A DNA stretch of 37,750 nt from Litorilituus sp. Its GTDB lineage: Bacteria > Pseudomonadota > Gammaproteobacteria > Enterobacterales > Alteromonadaceae. Location: positions 1 through 37,750 of the forward strand of contig JASMAS010000110.1 of NCBI GenBank assembly GCA_030754235.1, given 5' to 3'. Positions 35,449 through 37,750 of the stretch are shown here, piece after piece. The translations under genes were made by a program, and so were the position numbers. The notes below the pieces were generated by a model. It ran no database searches and was not told the origin of the DNA. It saw only the letters and a list, made by a program, of their open reading frames with translations. Every line of letters starts with the position of its first letter. Position 1 is the first letter of the stretch.

Positions 35449-35491
35449 AAAGGCTAATATGTTGCTATCTTAAGCTGCTATTAGCCTTTTT
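35449..35491 (+). terminator. Intrinsic terminator after the small coiled-coil gene
   Basis: A perfect 11-bp stem AAAGGCTAATA / TATTAGCCTTT (35449-35459 with 35479-35489) and a 19-base loop run into five T. Confidence 0.85.
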
Positions 35492-35673
35492 GTTTATTTA
35501 CGGTCAATACAAAGGCATTCATTCTTTTTTGTGAAACTCACTTGGTAAGCTTTTAGTTTTTGTTTTCTTTTTGTTCGCTGTTAGAGTTTAGTAAATGAAT
35601 TCAATAGAATTGCTTGTCACTTCATGTTATTTTCTTGCTTATTAACTTGGTAAAAATTTAATAGGAACTCCAC

Positions 35674-36249
35674 ATGCCTAAGGCAAGCGATATAAAGAAA
35701 AATGCAGCTATTGAACATAACGGTAAAGTATTGATAGTAAGAGATATAACTCGTTCTGTTCCACAAGGCAGAGCAGGTGGTAGTTTATATCGTATGCGTT
35801 TATATGATGTTGTTACTGGTTTAAAAGTAGATGAGACCTTTAAAGCAGATGATATGCTTAATTTCGCGGATTTAAGCAGACGCCCGTCAATGTTTTCTTA
35901 TATTGATGGTGATGAATATGTTTTCATGGATAACGAAGATTACACGCCGTATAACTTAAATAAAGAAAGTATCAGTGAAGAGTTACTTTTTATTAATGAA
36001 GAAACACAAGGGCTTTCTGTGATAATTGTTGATGATGTGCCTGTTGCAATTGATCTTCCTGCAAGTGTTGAGCTTGTTATAACAGAAACAGATCCCTCTA
36101 TTAAGGGCGCCTCTGCTAGTGCCAGAACAAAACCCGCTACCCTATCTACAGGGCTAATCGTTCAAGTACCTGAGCATATTTCAACAGGTGATAAAATTAA
36201 GGTAAATACCAGTGAGCATAAGTTTATGGGTAGGGCAGATACTAAATAG
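35674..36249 (+). CDS. yeiP: Elongation factor P-like protein YeiP (EfpL)
   Basis: YeiP/EfpL is a paralogue of EF-P that binds stalled ribosomes and helps peptide-bond formation at proline-rich and some other difficult motifs. The 191-residue protein has the three-domain EF-P layout and aligns throughout with E. coli YeiP (190): [39 protein letters not shown] and the C-terminal [17 protein letters not shown]. The loop that carries the modified lysine in EF-P reads PQGRAGG, with Arg33 at the tip as in E. coli YeiP, so no lysyl modification is expected. An AGGAA ribosome site precedes the ATG. The M14 peptidase gene follows after 22 bases. Confidence 0.95.
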   Translation: MPKASDIKKNAAIEHNGKVLIVRDITRSVPQGRAGGSLYRMRLYDVVTGLKVDETFKADDMLNFADLSRRPSMFSYIDGDEYVFMDNEDYTPYNLNKESISEELLFINEETQGLSVIIVDDVPVAIDLPASVELVITETDPSIKGASASARTKPATLSTGLIVQVPEHISTGDKIKVNTSEHKFMGRADTK

Positions 36250-36271
36250 TGTGAATGACTAAGGGAGATTT

Positions 36272-37204
36272 ATGACAAAAAATAAACAATGCACTATTGG
36301 TATTTCAGGTAGAAAATGGGGTGATGCCCAGAAGAAACAATGGTTTTTACAACAAACAGTTAAGCGTAGTTATCAAGAACAAGTGCTAAGTGAAATTGAT
36401 AACCTTAAACACAGTTTTGATGTTGTTCAATATGGTGTACTTGATACGGGAGTGAGACGTTACCCATTGTATGCCATAAAAAGTAAAAACTGGCAGTACA
36501 ATAAAAAAACAGTGTTAGTTACCGGTGGTGTACATGGCTATGAAACCAGTGGTATACATGGAGCATTACGTTTTTTACAAAATGAAAAGAGTAACCCGCA
36601 TTCAAAGTACCAAGCGTCATTTAACTTATTGGTTGTACCATGTATTAGCCCTTGGGGATATGAAACCATTAATCGATGGAATCATAAGGCTATTGATCCT
36701 AATCGCTCTTTTTATGACAATAGCCCAGCACAAGAGTCGGCAGCATTAATGGCTTATGTGCAATCATTAAATCTTAATGTTTTAGTTCATGTTGATTTAC
36801 ATGAAACAACTGATACCGATAATACTGAGTTTAGACCTGCGCTTGCCGCAAGGGATGCTATAGAGCAGAAAACATGGAATATTCCCGATGGTTTTTACCT
36901 TGTTGGTGATGCGATTCAACCACAGGAAAAATTTCAGTCAGCGATAATTAACAGTGTTGAAAAGATAACACATATCGCTCCACCTGATGATGATGGTAAA
37001 CTTATTGGGGTACCCGTTGAACAAAAAGGAGTCATTAATTATGCTGGCAAAGCGCTCGGCTTATGTATGGGGTTAACTTGTGCCCCTTATGTCACCACCA
37101 CAGAAGTATACCCTGACAGCACTAAAGTAGATGATGAAAATTGTATTCTAGCACAAGTTGCAGCAATAACAGGTGCACTGGATTACCTTATGGCTAATGA
37201 ATAA
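36272..37204 (+). CDS. M14-family metallocarboxypeptidase
   Basis: The 310-residue protein has the zinc site of M14 peptidases: HxxE within TGGVHGYETSG (about residues 86-96), the DPNRSF substrate-binding motif near 143-148, the second zinc histidine in HVDLHETTD near 173, and a late glutamate in TTTEVYPDS that could be the general base. There is no signal peptide, so it is cytoplasmic. It belongs to the short M14 / AstE-like group that removes C-terminal residues or deacylates amino acids; the substrate is unknown. It lies 22 bases after yeiP with a GGGAGA ribosome site, so the two are probably one operon. Confidence 0.88.
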   Translation: MTKNKQCTIGISGRKWGDAQKKQWFLQQTVKRSYQEQVLSEIDNLKHSFDVVQYGVLDTGVRRYPLYAIKSKNWQYNKKTVLVTGGVHGYETSGIHGALRFLQNEKSNPHSKYQASFNLLVVPCISPWGYETINRWNHKAIDPNRSFYDNSPAQESAALMAYVQSLNLNVLVHVDLHETTDTDNTEFRPALAARDAIEQKTWNIPDGFYLVGDAIQPQEKFQSAIINSVEKITHIAPPDDDGKLIGVPVEQKGVINYAGKALGLCMGLTCAPYVTTTEVYPDSTKVDDENCILAQVAAITGALDYLMANE

Positions 37205-37322
37205 CTAAGGATGTTGAGTCAAAAATCATGGGGTTTTTGACAGAGAAAGCAGGGATGAAAACGGCAATAAAAGGTGCTAAAAAACGTTCTGTTGTGTCTT
37301 TGTTTTATGATCAAAGTAGATG

Positions 37323-37464
37323 ATTTTAACTGCATGTGAACATAAAGTTTTTGTTCAAAGGGCTATGGCAAGTTAACTTTTTTGATCTGTGGGGCGTTGA
37401 ACTTGGTAAAGTACTAAATTCACAAGTATTATTCTTAATGGATAATGCTGATAGTTTACATTAA
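37323..37464 (+). pseudogene. pgi: C-terminal remnant of glucose-6-phosphate isomerase
   Basis: Translation from 37323 gives ILTACEHKVFVQRA, and after a frame change at 37365 (two bases missing) gives WQVNFFDLWGVELGKVLNSQ. Together these match the PGI C-terminal signature ALYEHKVFVQG-x-WQxNSFDQWGVELGK. The conserved Tyr is Cys, a stop follows at 37462, and the frame then continues with LSPSSVALANALVQTH, which may be the decayed PGI tail to about 37520. Nothing PGI-like is seen upstream of 37323, so about 90 percent of the gene is gone. It lies between the M14 peptidase gene and an ISAs1 transposase, suggesting loss through IS-linked rearrangement. Confidence 0.72.
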
Positions 37465-37559
37465 CTGTCACCTTCAAGTGTTGCTTTAGCGAATGCTTTA
37501 GTTCAAACACATTCACTTACATATCCATTCTCACGGCAAGATCATTATGAATTGAACTT

Positions 37560-37750
37560 ATAGAACAAGTAGCGATCAGATCAAGGCATAATAACGACCT
37601 TGGTAACTTAATATGAGCGATACTTTTCTGAAACACTTTAACTCAATAACAGATCCTCGCATTGAATGCTGTAAAAAACACAAATTACTCGATATTCTCC
37701 TGCTAGCCATTAGTGCTGTATTGCCTGGTGCAGAAGGATGGGAGGATATT
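37560..37750 (+). mobile_element. Left part of an ISAs1-family insertion sequence
   Basis: The transposase start shows that an ISAs1 element begins in the preceding tens of bases. I could not locate the terminal inverted repeat or target duplication by eye, so the left boundary is approximate. Confidence 0.55.
37613..37750 (+). CDS. ISAs1-family transposase, N-terminal part cut by window end
   Basis: The frame from ATG 37613 stays open for 46 codons to the window edge. It reads MSDTFLKHFNSITDPRIE, then KKHKLLDILLLAISAVLPGAEGWEDI, which is the DDE_Tnp_1-associated N-terminal domain of ISAs1 transposases (usual form: IPDPR-x-KKHKLLDIL-x-CGADGWEDI). The catalytic DDE part would lie outside. Whether the full gene is intact cannot be judged. 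Confidence 0.88.
   Translation, partial: MSDTFLKHFNSITDPRIECCKKHKLLDILLLAISAVLPGAEGWEDI

Noticed and set aside
37219..37240. TCAAAAA / TTTTTGA hairpin after the M14 gene
   Set aside because: All-AT-rich 7-bp stem with no T-run beyond it; too weak to call a terminator.
1..37750. CRISPR arrays, tRNA genes, prophage or toxin-antitoxin modules
   Set aside because: No regularly spaced repeats, no tRNA-like T-loop signatures and no phage or toxin families were seen on either strand.

Overview
The window looks like chromosomal DNA of a marine gammaproteobacterium of the Alteromonadales, most likely Colwelliaceae (Colwellia or Thalassotalea type). The reasons are AT-rich coding and spacer DNA, protein sequences close to but distinct from Enterobacteria and Vibrio, a DUF2986 protein, and order-typical families such as DUF2884, DUF3014 and DUF2058. 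This placement rests on recognition and not on a database search. Most of the window is core-genome housekeeping. I did not find a convincing new defence, secretion or mobile system. The most informative material is regulatory DNA between genes, a few uncharacterised proteins, and a decayed pgi fragment beside an ISAs1 transposase at the right edge.

Layout. 1-495 holds no gene I can support. 496-3780 carries mlaA and then a tight ribH-nusB-thiL-pgpA cluster (riboflavin, transcription antitermination, thiamine, phospholipid). 3988-8133 has hpf with a strong terminator, a short DUF2986 gene on the minus strand, dbpA, a yggN-like periplasmic protein and a tapT-like DTW protein. 8204-10750 is a divergent pair, mmsA (minus) and a LysR regulator (plus). 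10796-12333 is a DUF3014 membrane protein overlapping an acyltransferase by one base, followed by the SRP RNA (ffs) at 12471-12584. 13156-18992 has an ammonium transporter behind a sigma-54/NtrC-type control region, acetyl-CoA synthetase and a secreted S9 peptidase.

19123-24746 is a complete minus-strand pstS-pstC-pstA-pstB-phoU phosphate operon, driven by two tandem Pho boxes with a correctly spaced -10 element. A strong hairpin between pstS and pstC probably lets PstS be made in excess. Divergent to it, 25084-27319 is an aroF-tyrA operon with two TyrR-like boxes. 27339-31319 (minus) contains a PAS-containing chemoreceptor, an unrecognised membrane-anchored protein and pheA, so both aromatic branch-point enzymes lie within 5 kb. 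pheA has a promoter-like sequence followed by an intrinsic terminator in its leader. 31467-34335 (minus) is a penicillin-acylase family hydrolase followed by a MAPEG protein.

34594-37204 (plus) carries DUF2058 (yaiL-like), a 53-residue coiled-coil protein, the EF-P paralogue yeiP/efpL with its arginine 33, and an M14 metallocarboxypeptidase. From about 37323 there is a frameshifted C-terminal remnant of pgi. An ISAs1-family transposase starts at 37613 and runs off the window.
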